A stretch of 64,000 nucleotides of DNA, from NCBI RefSeq assembly GCF_028752835.1, contig NZ_CP087953.1, positions 1-64,000 of the forward strand, read 5' to 3'. Numbering within the stretch: position 1 is the stretch's first letter; every line of letters starts with the position of its first letter. The notes beneath the pieces are model-generated. The model ran no database searches. It worked only from the letters and a program-made list of their open reading frames with translations, and was not told the origin of the DNA. The position numbers and the translations under genes were made by a program. Positions 24,074 through 32,994 of the stretch are shown here, piece by piece. This stretch comes from Desulfosarcina sp. BuS5 (GTDB taxonomy: Bacteria > Desulfobacterota > Desulfobacteria > Desulfobacterales > BuS5).

Positions 24074-25517
24074 TTCGTTTGATTAAGGATAAATTTCCTG
24101 TCTGGGCGCTTAACATGTCATTAATAATTTTACTTGATTCCTGTACACGCCGGGAAAATTCAAGATGTCTTATCAAGCTTGCGAGTTGAGCAGAGTAGTC
24201 ATTCTGGGCCATGGTTACATAATCTATTAGATCATGTTTCATCTCTTTTAAAAGATCATACGGAAGCTGGGCCAGTTCGGCCTTACAATTATCAAGCTCG
24301 GCCCCGGACTGATTGTTAATAACAGTATCAACCAGGGTTAAGGTTTCGTGAACCTGTTTATAAAAATCCTTGATTATAGCAAAAGCATAACTAATGCTGA
24401 CAGTCCTGGAATATGTGCTTGCAATCAGGGTAAAGTCAGCAGCGTTGTTGCCCCCATAAATAATCAGATCATTATCAATTGCTTTTTTTACCGAAAGAGG
24501 GATGGTATTCAGCAGACTTTCCTGGCCGGCCGATAATCCGGCACCGGTAGTAATATTTTGAGCGATATTATAAAGCATTTGAAAAACCCAGTCGTCCAGG
24601 CTGTTATATGTATTGCCGTCAACAACGATATTGGTCAATGGTACACAGGTCCCGGCATTATCCCGATACTCAAGATCATTATCTAAAATAAGATCAAGAA
24701 TATGCTCCGGAGGATTGCCGCAGGGACCGAAATGACGATAATCAATGCCTCCGCCAGAGATATTGATCATCACATCCCCAAGAAAACCGCGCATCAGCTT
24801 GGCGAAATCCATGGAATAATTTTTCAAAGCAGCCAGGTGATCCAGCAGATACCCATCTGCAAAAAAAACTTGTCTTAAAGTGGCAGGACAGCCGCTAACC
24901 AGGTTGTTTTCGCTGCTTCCTACCGTACCGGCAGCCTGGGAAGTAGTCTGACCATCAGTATTATTTTTGAATGTTTTATAAAGATCGGTCAGCCCTGAGC
25001 TGTTGGCAAAATCCGCCAGCGCTTCCGTTCGCATCTCACCGGCTTTAAAAGAATCTATGCCGGTTGTAATAATAGCCTTGCTCGCCTTACAGTCATCAAA
25101 CTGAAGCTGATTTAACCTGTCAACTATAGCTGTAAATTCCGATAAAGTCGTAGCAAGCTGTTCAGATAAAGTTTTTAGAGCTATCTGAAAAGCAATCGCC
25201 GGTGCTGCGGAAATCATGCTTTCAAGTTTATCAACCAGATAATCCGAATTCAGAAAACTTGCTCCTCCTAAAAACAGATCAATTCCGCCGCAACCAGCCT
25301 TGATCCTCGGTTTTTGAATTGTGATCGGATAATCAACACCATGCTTCCACCGTAATGACATTGAACCGGCCGAGGCAAAGCCTCTTTTCTGACCCTCAAG
25401 ATATGCCGGTCCGGAATAAGTTTTTTGTTGAATCCAGTCATCGATCCACTCAGCCCCGGCCGGCATGGTAATAAATAAAAAGACCAGTGTTAAAATTATT
25501 TTTCTAAGCACGTTCAC
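24060..25517 (-). CDS. traH: Conjugative pilus assembly protein TraH
   Basis: A 485-residue periplasmic protein with a cleavable signal (KIILTLVFLFITMPAGA). The TraH signature follows: an N-terminal GPAYLEGQKRGFASAGS region, then GCGGIDLFLGGASFLN, and a C-terminal coiled-coil-like region. F TraH acts with TraF, TraU, TraW and TrbC in pilus extension; here those partners are not present. It overlaps both neighbours by 14 bases, so translation is coupled within the operon. Confidence 0.88.
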   Translation of the reverse strand: MNVLRKIILTLVFLFITMPAGAEWIDDWIQQKTYSGPAYLEGQKRGFASAGSMSLRWKHGVDYPITIQKPRIKAGCGGIDLFLGGASFLNSDYLVDKLESMISAAPAIAFQIALKTLSEQLATTLSEFTAIVDRLNQLQFDDCKASKAIITTGIDSFKAGEMRTEALADFANSSGLTDLYKTFKNNTDGQTTSQAAGTVGSSENNLVSGCPATLRQVFFADGYLLDHLAALKNYSMDFAKLMRGFLGDVMINISGGGIDYRHFGPCGNPPEHILDLILDNDLEYRDNAGTCVPLTNIVVDGNTYNSLDDWVFQMLYNIAQNITTGAGLSAGQESLLNTIPLSVKKAIDNDLIIYGGNNAADFTLIASTYSRTVSISYAFAIIKDFYKQVHETLTLVDTVINNQSGAELDNCKAELAQLPYDLLKEMKHDLIDYVTMAQNDYSAQLASLIRHLEFSRRVQESSKIINDMLSAQTGNLSLIKRIGEK

Positions 25518-28008
25518 CCGCCATAATTTCTAATGCCTGAATATAAGTTTTGCCGGAAGCAACCAGCTTTTCAAAGATCGCATTTTCACCGGCATCGGAT
25601 GTATAGAGATAATAAGAAAACGGATCGAGTATCAGCCTGGCAACCCCGGTTCCGGCCGGGGTATCCATGAAAACTTCGGAATACCGTGGTTTGGGGCTTT
25701 TAACGCTTTTTAAAATCTGCAAAAGGAAAGCTTCATAATCGATGATTTTTTTTTCCGCGGCTTTTTCAAAAGCAGATGACTCCAGATAAAATTTATAAGC
25801 TGAATTTTCTTTTAAAACATTACCGATATCGCCGAACATTTCCAAATCAAGCAACGATTGAGTAATGGTTGTAAAGCTTCCCCCGTATTTTCTGGCCCGG
25901 CGGTAACCTTCTTCAATCACGTTTTTCAGCATTGACCCTTCCCGAAAAAACTGCCATGCTTCATCGAAAATAATCAGTCTTTTTCGACTCCGGTCGGAAA
26001 GGTATAAATCCTGGGTAACATAGTTGAGCAACTGCAGGGTAACTACATTAAAAAGATCATCCTGTTTTTTAAGTTCCTCAAGTTCCAGAACTACAAAATC
26101 ATCCTGTGAGATATTAAGAGTAGCGGGGCCGTTAAACCATTTGCCGAAAACACCGCGACTGGTAAATTCTCTTAGATTAAAAGCCAGTTTCGATGCCAGC
26201 AGGTTAAGATCGGCAACGCATTCGGGATTATCATTGCAGTTAAAATCAAGAATTTCATCAGCGTATTTTGCAAAGTTGGTCAGGTATTCATAAATGCTAT
26301 CAATATCAGCCTGGCTGCCGTAATTTTCATAAGCATAGCGGATTGCGTTTTTGATGATGGTTATTTCACTTTCGCCGGGAACCTCCCGGGTGGCAGAATA
26401 AACCATCTGAATCACGATTGCGCTGATAGAAGCAACATCCTCGTTAATATCGATGATATTAGTAAAGGGATTAAGGACTATCCCTGAATTTTTGGTAAAA
26501 TTGATAAACACACCCCCCAGAATTTTACATAATTTTTTATAGGAACCACCTATGTCAATGATCCGGATCATGGACCCGGCCGCATAATAATTACTGACAA
26601 GATAATTGGTTAAAACCGATTTACCGGAACCGGATTCAGCGCAGATGAGAGCATTGTTATTGTTGGCCCGTGAATCAAAAAGATCCAGGCTGATGATTTG
26701 ACCCTTTCGTCCTGTAAAAAGATTGCACGAAGCCCCGCTCCCGGCAAAATCAGCTTGAATCGGCAGGCAATAAGCAGCGGCATCTCCATCCATGATAAAA
26801 TCACGATCAATATAATCGGGATTTTTGTTGATATTAAACAAACCGAACGGCAAGCTGGAAAGAAAAAGAATTTTATTGATCAATTTATCTTCCTGCATCA
26901 CAAAGCCCTGAGACTCCCAGACTCTTCTAATTCTAAGCAGGCTTTCCCGGGCATTCTCTTCGCTGTCACCAACAGTCCACACTGTCGGCATAACCCTGAC
27001 AAAAGGTATGCCCCGTTCAACTTCACCGGCCGCCCAGGTATATTCTTCCTTTTTTCTTAATAAACTTGGAGCAAGACTTCCTACAGATTGCTGCTGAAGA
27101 ACAAAATTACACTTGGAATGGAGCTTGACCTTCATAGACTGATAAATCAGGTTAACGGTAATAAAAAACGGCCTGGTCAGTTGATTGGTATCTGACTGTG
27201 GCCCCCAAATATCACCGGTCAGCAGGTTCATCATCAGGGGTGAGGCTTGTTCCGGATATTTTTTAACCGATAAACATCTAAAAACCTGCTTGCCGAATTC
27301 TATTCGATCAAAAAGAGATTGGACCGGAGTTTCTCCGAGGATAACCTGGTTTCTAATAGTTTTAGTTGGGTCATAACCGGTGTGGTTTGAGCAATTATTA
27401 TTGAATAATTTTAAAAGCATGTTGATCAAAACATCAGGTTCTGCTTTCTCCGGCTGGAGATAAGCGCCCCGGAGGATTTCTTCAACCGAATCTTTAATAT
27501 CCATCCAGACAGTATCGTTTAAATCAAAATGAGTCTCTTTTTTAATCGGCGGCATTTTTAAAGAGACAAACAGCCTGAACCTCCGGAGGGGAGTGTTTTT
27601 GAGATTTTTCAGTCCTTGGTTTGCGCCCTGTTCAAGAAAATCATAAACCTGGTTAGTGGTTTTGTTGATAATTTCACTCTTGATAGACCGGATAGATTTG
27701 TATTCATCCAGTAATGGTGTGACATCCTGATCGGCATAAAGCATAAACTGCAGCACGCTCCCATCAGGAATAGAGGCGGTAAAGAGCCCGCGCAGAGTAT
27801 TAAATATATCCTTACCCGCATAAACAAGCGGTTTACACTCCCATAAAAAACCGATTGTATTATCTGCGTTAAAATAAATATCTTTTTCAAAATCATAGGC
27901 GATATAGGGCAGGAAATCAGAAAATTTGTTGCGGTAGGTCATTTTGCGCAAATCTGCAAATGATAATCCGCCGCGATTACCAAAGAGTATTCTTTTAAAT
28001 AAATTCAT
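25504..28008 (-). CDS. traC: TraC/VirB4-type conjugation ATPase
   Basis: An 834-residue cytoplasmic ATPase of the TraC (F-type VirB4) family. It has the N-terminal TraC_F_IV domain, Walker A CAESGSGKSVLTNYL at about residue 456, Walker B RLIIFDEAWQFF at about 677, and the downstream TITQSLLDLE sensor segment. It energises pilus assembly at the inner-membrane side. Its length matches F TraC (about 800-880). The next gene, traH, overlaps its stop by 14 bases, and the traV-like gene ends 33 bases upstream. Confidence 0.92.
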   Translation of the reverse strand: MNLFKRILFGNRGGLSFADLRKMTYRNKFSDFLPYIAYDFEKDIYFNADNTIGFLWECKPLVYAGKDIFNTLRGLFTASIPDGSVLQFMLYADQDVTPLLDEYKSIRSIKSEIINKTTNQVYDFLEQGANQGLKNLKNTPLRRFRLFVSLKMPPIKKETHFDLNDTVWMDIKDSVEEILRGAYLQPEKAEPDVLINMLLKLFNNNCSNHTGYDPTKTIRNQVILGETPVQSLFDRIEFGKQVFRCLSVKKYPEQASPLMMNLLTGDIWGPQSDTNQLTRPFFITVNLIYQSMKVKLHSKCNFVLQQQSVGSLAPSLLRKKEEYTWAAGEVERGIPFVRVMPTVWTVGDSEENARESLLRIRRVWESQGFVMQEDKLINKILFLSSLPFGLFNINKNPDYIDRDFIMDGDAAAYCLPIQADFAGSGASCNLFTGRKGQIISLDLFDSRANNNNALICAESGSGKSVLTNYLVSNYYAAGSMIRIIDIGGSYKKLCKILGGVFINFTKNSGIVLNPFTNIIDINEDVASISAIVIQMVYSATREVPGESEITIIKNAIRYAYENYGSQADIDSIYEYLTNFAKYADEILDFNCNDNPECVADLNLLASKLAFNLREFTSRGVFGKWFNGPATLNISQDDFVVLELEELKKQDDLFNVVTLQLLNYVTQDLYLSDRSRKRLIIFDEAWQFFREGSMLKNVIEEGYRRARKYGGSFTTITQSLLDLEMFGDIGNVLKENSAYKFYLESSAFEKAAEKKIIDYEAFLLQILKSVKSPKPRYSEVFMDTPAGTGVARLILDPFSYYLYTSDAGENAIFEKLVASGKTYIQALEIMAGERA

Positions 28009-28041
28009 AATTTTTTCCTTAAAACGGGAATTTTGAGCAGC

Positions 28042-28446
28042 TCACTCAATTTCTTTTGTGGTAGAGATAATCCATTTAGGTTCAGTCGCAAAAAAATAAA
28101 CATACCTGTAGCTATACAGCTCATTAGCCGAACCGGTATAAGATAAGATCAGGGTCCGCATAACCTTCGGTGGAAGAACGATCGGCGTAGTCGGTTTATT
28201 GATCAGGGACGCGAGTTTGTTGTAAAGGCCGGTGCGGTAATTATATTCCAGGTCGCCTGATAGTTTTGGAGAAAGATTTTCTAAAGAGTTATCAGAATTT
28301 TCTATGCTTTCCTTATAAGCGTGTGTAGTAGAAACGCATTTGCCTTTATATGTATCAGGACATTGAAATTCTGACTTGTAAGGATTGAAAACGCTGCAGC
28401 CGGATAAAATAAATCCTGCGTACAAAACAAGAATAATTTTTTTCAT
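28042..28446 (-). CDS. traV: TraV-like outer-membrane lipoprotein
   Basis: A 134-residue lipoprotein with a signal and lipobox (LYAGFILSGC). The N-terminal Cys cluster FQCPDTYKGKC matches TraV, which links TraK/TraB to the outer membrane in the T4SS core complex. The start is ATG 28446 because AAAGGAAAA lies just upstream and the signal peptide begins there; an earlier ATG at 28512 lies inside traB. The gap from traB is 19 bases. Confidence 0.75.
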   Translation of the reverse strand: MKKIILVLYAGFILSGCSVFNPYKSEFQCPDTYKGKCVSTTHAYKESIENSDNSLENLSPKLSGDLEYNYRTGLYNKLASLINKPTTPIVLPPKVMRTLILSYTGSANELYSYRYVYFFATEPKWIISTTKEIE

Positions 28447-28465
28447 AATAAATTTTCCTTTTTTT

Positions 28466-29665
28466 TTAGTGAAGAATATTAGTTTCTTTAACCTCCATAT
28501 TAACACCTTCACTGATTACCAGGGTGACGGTTTTGGTAGCTCCCACTTCGACAACCGGCATGGTTTGTTCTGCCAGTTGCAGATAAAATTTCTGCAAATC
28601 TTTCGATGCCCCTGAAATGGCTCCGCCAACAGCGCCGCGGGTAATATTGGTAGTATCATCCTGGGAGAATATCTGCTGGGTCCCTAAAGCAGTGGTCTGA
28701 TAATCAAAAGAAGAATTCTGCATGGCTTCTCCTACACCTCCCAGAGCGCCTGCCAGCGCGCTTCGAGCTAACATTGAACCCATCTTGGCGACCACATTGC
28801 CGTCCAGTCCGATAATGCCGTCTTCATCCATGACAAAGCCCTTAATCTGCTGATCTATAACCGCGGTTCCTTTTTTAGATACACAGGAAAGGGTGAGCAG
28901 CCTCACATGTACCCGCTCATCAGCCAGGTTCCCGGTCCCTTCGCCGATTATGAAACAGCCCTTTAAGTTTCCCTTGACCTTGTTGGGCAGAATCGCCAAA
29001 TCTTTGACTCTGAACAAAATCGGCAGGGGATTATTCTTTCCGGCCGATGTTGTGGGAGCCCGCACCCCGGAGAGTAAGGTCGCCTCCATAAAAGAAGGGG
29101 GTAAATAAATTTTGAGTTTTTTTTTACCATCATCGTCATCTTGCTTAACTGTTGTATTATTGCTGACCGTTGTGATTCCGCCGATTATCAAATCCTCCGG
29201 AGCTTCCGGGTTAAAATCGGATTGAGCAAATACCGGAGGCGGGGGCACAGGCGGTGATATTATTTTGGGCGATGGTTGAGATATTTTTTTTCCAGGCAGG
29301 GGTGAATGCAGCATGGGTTTATTATTTGTCTTTTGGGTTGATGCTGTATGCAAGTCATTATCTTGAGACAACAGCTTCATTTCTTCTTTAAGATCATGCA
29401 GGATTTTATCCTGCTGGTTGATCCGGTTCCTGGTTTCTGTAATCAGGCTCTCCTTGATCAGGCGGGTATTCAAGTCAATATTTTTGGTTTTTTTTGTACC
29501 CTGAACTCCTTGAACCGGTTTTTGAACCTTGTGCTTAACCCGGCTGTGCCATCCCAGGGCGCAAAAAATTAACATGAATATCCCGATGATAATGATGGTT
29601 ATTTTTTTTTGTTTTTTAGGGTCGAGTTCTGCCCATTTTTTTTTAATAGTCTCTTTCAGCATCGT
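28466..29665 (-). CDS. traB: TraB-like core-complex protein (VirB10 equivalent)
   Basis: About 399 residues. A short cytoplasmic tail leads to a single membrane helix (ITIIIIGIFMLIFCALGW), then a proline-rich linker (ISPPVPPPPVFAQ) and the TraB/VirB10 beta-barrel region with FRVKDLAILPNKVKGNLKGC and a later GxxGG-rich segment. It spans the envelope in the F-type core complex with TraK and TraV. The start at ATG 29665 is favoured by GAGGA five bases upstream; an ATG at 29689 is an alternative. It overlaps the end of traK by 23 bases. Confidence 0.85.
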   Translation of the reverse strand, partial: TMLKETIKKKWAELDPKKQKKITIIIIGIFMLIFCALGWHSRVKHKVQKPVQGVQGTKKTKNIDLNTRLIKESLITETRNRINQQDKILHDLKEEMKLLSQDNDLHTASTQKTNNKPMLHSPLPGKKISQPSPKIISPPVPPPPVFAQSDFNPEAPEDLIIGGITTVSNNTTVKQDDDDGKKKLKIYLPPSFMEATLLSGVRAPTTSAGKNNPLPILFRVKDLAILPNKVKGNLKGCFIIGEGTGNLADERVHVRLLTLSCVSKKGTAVIDQQIKGFVMDEDGIIGLDGNVVAKMGSMLARSALAGALGGVGEAMQNSSFDYQTTALGTQQIFSQDDTTNITRGAVGGAISGASKDLQKFYLQLAEQTMPVVEVGATKTVTLVISEGVNMEVKETNILH

Positions 29666-30848
29666 TTTCCTCGCCATGTTTTTCCACAATAAAAAGCCGT
29701 CCGGTTTCTCCTTTAGATATAGCTGTCTTTTCCAGGGTGATTCCGATGGGATTTTTTACAAGTTCCGGCAATAGAAAATGTTTTTCCTCCAGGATGATTT
29801 TTTCTTTGGAGCAGCCTGGTTTAAGCGAGATCAAATACTCTTTTAGCTCGATACCTTCTCCTTCCGCGATAATCGTTCTTTTTAAAAAAATGTTCAGATC
29901 CCGAAAAAGGTATTTTTGATTATTAGCCGCCTTAACTGTGAAGCTGTCCGGAATCTCGTCCTGAAAGGTATATTTTGTAATCATCAGGACTTTTTTTTCA
30001 AAGGGGATTCCCTCAAAAAGAGAAAGATTTTTTTTGATTTGTTTTTTTTTAGAAACCAGCCGGATGTTTTGTGCCGGTACTTTTTCAGGAACCCCGATGA
30101 CCGTATAAACGGCCGCGTCCGATCCACAGATAAAATAGAGTTCAACCGGTTTATGAGGATAAACAAGTTCATCCCGGCCGCCGGCATGCTTTTTAGTGAC
30201 CAGAAATTTTATAAAGGCATTGCTGTCGTTTATTTTAACGCTCAGCCCTTTTTCCTTGGAATAGACTACATCTTTAATCGGGCCGTCATTACAGGTGACC
30301 CTGTTTATATCCGTGCTGCTTAAAATTACTTTGGTCGTAATCTCCGGCAGAATCATAGTATCGGCCTCACTACCAAAAAATTGGTCGGGATTGTATGTAA
30401 TGCTTTGTTTTGGAAGCTTTGGAAGCTGTAGTCTTTTTTGTTGAAAGCTTTTGTTTGAATTAATCTGTGGGTGGCTTATATGTTCAGCGGCCTTTATTGA
30501 CTCTTTAAAAATAACCTCCGGCGCCGAACAAAGTTCCATATTACATTTAACCACCTCCGAAGTAAGGCCGCTGCTTTTAGCTGTGGCCACCAGTTGTTTT
30601 GTTTTTGCTTTGTTTTCTACCATTCCATACCTGGCAACATAAAAATTTCCGGAGCGGCAAATCAGCAGGTCTTTTTTTATTGTATCCGGAAGGTTGTCAT
30701 ACAGATGTTGCAATCCGGACAAACTCTTGAAGGCGCCGAGCTGGACAGACCATGCCGCATTAACCGGACTGCAATCCATTAAGCTGATTATGGCTAAAGC
30801 CAAAGCAGCGGTGATAATTTTATTTATTTTCGACTTCTTTAAAATCAT
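29643..30848 (-). CDS. traK: SPOR-TraK fusion, secretin-like core-complex protein
   Basis: About 401 residues. A signal peptide (ITAALALAIISLMDCSPVNA) is followed by a SPOR-like peptidoglycan-binding domain (AWSVQLGAFKSLSGLQHL to about SGLTSEVVKC). The TraK domain starts near residue 155: MILPEITTKVILSSTDINR, then FIKFLVTKK, PVELYFICG and YTVIGVP. F TraK is only about 240 residues and has no SPOR domain, so this is an unusual fusion that may anchor the outer-membrane ring to the cell wall. The start is ATG 30848 with GGGAGG upstream; it overlaps traE by 29 bases. Confidence 0.82.
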   Translation of the reverse strand: MILKKSKINKIITAALALAIISLMDCSPVNAAWSVQLGAFKSLSGLQHLYDNLPDTIKKDLLICRSGNFYVARYGMVENKAKTKQLVATAKSSGLTSEVVKCNMELCSAPEVIFKESIKAAEHISHPQINSNKSFQQKRLQLPKLPKQSITYNPDQFFGSEADTMILPEITTKVILSSTDINRVTCNDGPIKDVVYSKEKGLSVKINDSNAFIKFLVTKKHAGGRDELVYPHKPVELYFICGSDAAVYTVIGVPEKVPAQNIRLVSKKKQIKKNLSLFEGIPFEKKVLMITKYTFQDEIPDSFTVKAANNQKYLFRDLNIFLKRTIIAEGEGIELKEYLISLKPGCSKEKIILEEKHFLLPELVKNPIGITLEKTAISKGETGRLFIVEKHGEENDAERDY

Positions 30849-31383
30849 TGATAAAAAACCTCCCGTTAGAAATGACATACCCAATGATATAGGTTTTGCT
30901 TTGACCTCGATCTACAACGCTGCTCCCGGTAAACTGTTTTTTCGTTCCGTTAATGGCAATTGTTTTTTTTTGTTTGTTGACATTGATCCGGAAGGGATAG
31001 AATGCGCTGGTAATCATCAGGGTATTTACCGTTGCCGTCAGATCAGCCAGGGTGTTTTCAAAAGAAGGGTAAAAAGAGGGTGTGACCAGTTTCAAGAGCT
31101 CGTCAAATTGAGCTCGGACAGAAACCGGGCTGTAGTTTTCAAGCAGGCCGATGGAATACCTGGCAAAAAGTTTAATATAATCTTCATTGGCATCATTGCC
31201 GCTGATAACTATTCGTCGATCAACGACCGGAGGCAGGATTACCGTTTTCTGGTAATGCAGCGCCCTGTAAGAAAAGATGCTGTTGATAATTACGGTGATT
31301 CCGAGAACCAGGACGACAAATTTCAGCAGCCGGTTTTCGGCATATAAATTTGATGTTTTTTGTACAAACAGATCAAGTTTCAT
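30820..31383 (-). CDS. traE: TraE-like T4SS protein (VirB8 equivalent)
   Basis: A 187-residue protein with a short cytoplasmic N-terminus, one membrane helix (FVVLVLGITVIINSIFSY) and the TraE periplasmic domain (KTVILPPVVDRRIVISG, YIKLFARYSIGLLENYSP). Its length matches F TraE (188). It is an inner-membrane component needed for pilus assembly. It lies 5 bases after traL and overlaps traK. Confidence 0.88.
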   Translation of the reverse strand: MKLDLFVQKTSNLYAENRLLKFVVLVLGITVIINSIFSYRALHYQKTVILPPVVDRRIVISGNDANEDYIKLFARYSIGLLENYSPVSVRAQFDELLKLVTPSFYPSFENTLADLTATVNTLMITSAFYPFRINVNKQKKTIAINGTKKQFTGSSVVDRGQSKTYIIGYVISNGRFFINDFKEVENK

Positions 31384-31388
31384 TTTTT

Positions 31389-31664
31389 TTATTCATTAAA
31401 ATTTTTATAAAAAATTGATGGATAATGTTTTAAATTTTTTATCCCTGTAAAATAAAACATGTGCTTTAAAAAACTTTTGGGGTACTTGAGTTTATACCGC
31501 ATATAAACAAACGGTCCGGCCAGTATCAGGAACCAGAAAAAACCTTTAAAAATAGATGCAATCATAAAACTGATTATGCAGACCGCCAGATCGTCAGGCT
31601 CAAACCACAAAACCTGCAAAGGCGCTGATAAATATTGGGGAATGCGTGGGAATTTGGTTTCCAA
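31389..31664 (-). CDS. traL: TraL-like T4SS protein (VirB3 equivalent)
   Basis: A 91-residue inner-membrane protein. The conserved start IPQYLSAPLQVLWFEPDD is followed by two adjacent hydrophobic segments (VCIISFMIASIFKGFFWFLI, then LAGPFVYMRYKLKYPK), as in TraL. The length is normal. It is the second gene after the pilin in the usual A-L-E-K-B-V-C order. Confidence 0.88.
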   Translation of the reverse strand: METKFPRIPQYLSAPLQVLWFEPDDLAVCIISFMIASIFKGFFWFLILAGPFVYMRYKLKYPKSFLKHMFYFTGIKNLKHYPSIFYKNFNE

Positions 31665-31757
31665 TATAATTTTTCCTTTCTTTTCCTGTTAACCGCCTGG
31701 CAAAAGATTTCGGCAACAGGAAAAGAAAAAGATTGCTCTTTCAGCCAGGATTTGTTT

Positions 31758-31785
31758 GGCGTCCTGCATGTTTTAGCAAGACGCC
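31758..31785 (-). terminator. Hairpin between the pilin and traL genes
   Basis: Stem GGCGTC...GACGCC with inner TGC/GCA pairing. It has no clear T tract on the minus strand. It may stabilise the pilin transcript or reduce read-through, so that pilin exceeds the assembly proteins. Confidence 0.4.
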
Positions 31786-31809
31786 GGGAGAATATTATTT
31801 GAAAAAAAG

Positions 31810-32181
31810 TTAAAAAATTGCTCCAAGGGTTTGTGTCATGGTATCGGCAGTCATTATTAATGCGCCACCTAAAATACAGGGGATCGCCAAGCTAATTTTC
31901 TGCTGAATAGCCATTGCGCCGCCAAACACCATAGCTCCAACGCCGGCTGTAAAACCTATGGGACCATTCAGGAGCTGATTTACTGCTACATCGTAGACAT
32001 CAAAAGCAAAAGAACCTGCGGCCGGTACCGGTATAAACGCAGCAGCTGTCCCTGCTATCAGGAGCGTTGCGCCGGCAGCAACGATACCCAGGCCAAACTT
32101 GCGTGATTTATCGGGGTCACTGAAAATTTTTGATAGTTTGGTTTTTAATTTAATTATTTTCTCCTTTATCTGTTGGATCAT
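31810..32181 (-). CDS. traA: TraA-like conjugative pilin precursor
   Basis: A 123-residue protein with a long basic leader and a hydrophobic core typical of F-type propilins: FGLGIVAAGATLLIAGTAAA, then a cleavage-site-like AAGSFA, then two hydrophobic pilin helices (PIGFTAGVGAMVFGGAMAI and LAIPCILGGALIMTADTM). F propilin is 121 residues. The position just before traL fits exactly. Cleavage by a signal peptidase is expected but not shown. Confidence 0.82.
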   Translation of the reverse strand: MIQQIKEKIIKLKTKLSKIFSDPDKSRKFGLGIVAAGATLLIAGTAAAFIPVPAAGSFAFDVYDVAVNQLLNGPIGFTAGVGAMVFGGAMAIQQKISLAIPCILGGALIMTADTMTQTLGAIF

Positions 32182-32286
32182 ATTTTTTTCTCCTTTATTT
32201 GATGATTGAGACTTACGTTTGGTGCCACAATTTATCCCGGCATTGAAATATCGGGATAAATTGTGGCAGGAACTTAATTTTTCAAG
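32182..32286. other. Short gap upstream of the pilin gene
   Basis: The gap contains an inverted repeat, TTTATCCCG...CGGGATAAA, around 32223-32262. This may be a terminator of the upstream lipoprotein gene or an mRNA-processing hairpin. A purine-rich ribosome-binding site, GGAGAAAAAAA, precedes the pilin start. Confidence 0.45.
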
Positions 32287-32994
32287 TTATAGGCATCCCC
32301 CCTTTCTTTTGATAGAAACAACCGCCTTGCGGCTTAGTTTTGATTGAGGCGCTTCAATTTCTCCCTGGCCGATGACCGTTGTGACCTGAACGCCTTGATT
32401 GATCAGATACTTTTCAACGGCCATGGCACGTTTCAAAGAAAGCTGCCTGTTATGGGCTGTTGATCCGGGCGGACTGGCATAGCCGTCAATCCGGATCGGC
32501 TGCCGGTTAAGCTTTTTGATAAATTTGTTAAGCTTCACCGTCTCTTTTTGCTGAATTGCGTATGAATCAAAATCAAAATAGATGGTCAATGTTTCCGATT
32601 TTTGTTTTTTTGTTGAGACGGCTTCCTGTTTAACAACAGGTTTGTTTTTTATTTTTTCCTGCAAGGCTGCTTTAATTTTCCCCTTGAGGATTTTTGATGA
32701 AAATACCGACCTGCCTGCTTTATCAGTTTTTAAAAGGGGCACTGATCCGGCAGACAGGTCGGTAATGACGAACATCCCTGTCGGGATGGCATCAGCCGGT
32801 TTATAGTTTTGTGTAATATTTGCCGCTCTTATCCGGGCCGGCTTGCCGCCGGTGTTAAGGACAAGACGGACAGCAGGGGATGGTGTTTTTGTTGTCGGCG
32901 GCGCAGAAGCGCAGGCTGATAAAAAAATCAGCAGAGCCGCAGAAAATATCAATTCAGTTTTCAAGGATTGCTTCCTCCATTTTCCGGGCGGCAT
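32287..32994 (-). CDS. OmpA-like peptidoglycan-associated lipoprotein in the T4SS operon
   Basis: A 235-residue protein with a lipoprotein signal (ALLIFLSACAS) and a C-terminal OmpA/Pal domain (TIYFDFDSYAIQQKETVKL, IRIDGYASPPGSTAHNRQLS, LKRAMAVEKYLINQGV) that binds peptidoglycan. The middle carries a region about 60 residues long that I do not recognise. It is next to the pilin gene and overlaps the HD-domain gene by 41 bases. It may take part in secretion-channel anchoring, in line with the SPOR domain on TraK; this role is inferred. Confidence 0.75.
   Translation of the reverse strand: MPPGKWRKQSLKTELIFSAALLIFLSACASAPPTTKTPSPAVRLVLNTGGKPARIRAANITQNYKPADAIPTGMFVITDLSAGSVPLLKTDKAGRSVFSSKILKGKIKAALQEKIKNKPVVKQEAVSTKKQKSETLTIYFDFDSYAIQQKETVKLNKFIKKLNRQPIRIDGYASPPGSTAHNRQLSLKRAMAVEKYLINQGVQVTTVIGQGEIEAPQSKLSRKAVVSIKRKGGCL

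Noticed and set aside
24060-25517. Signal for TraF or TraW fused to TraH
   Set aside because: The length and motifs correspond to TraH alone; no thioredoxin-like or TraW segment is seen.
30694-31347. A 217-codon plus-strand open frame
   Set aside because: It is antisense to traE and traK, which are recognised; its composition is not protein-like.
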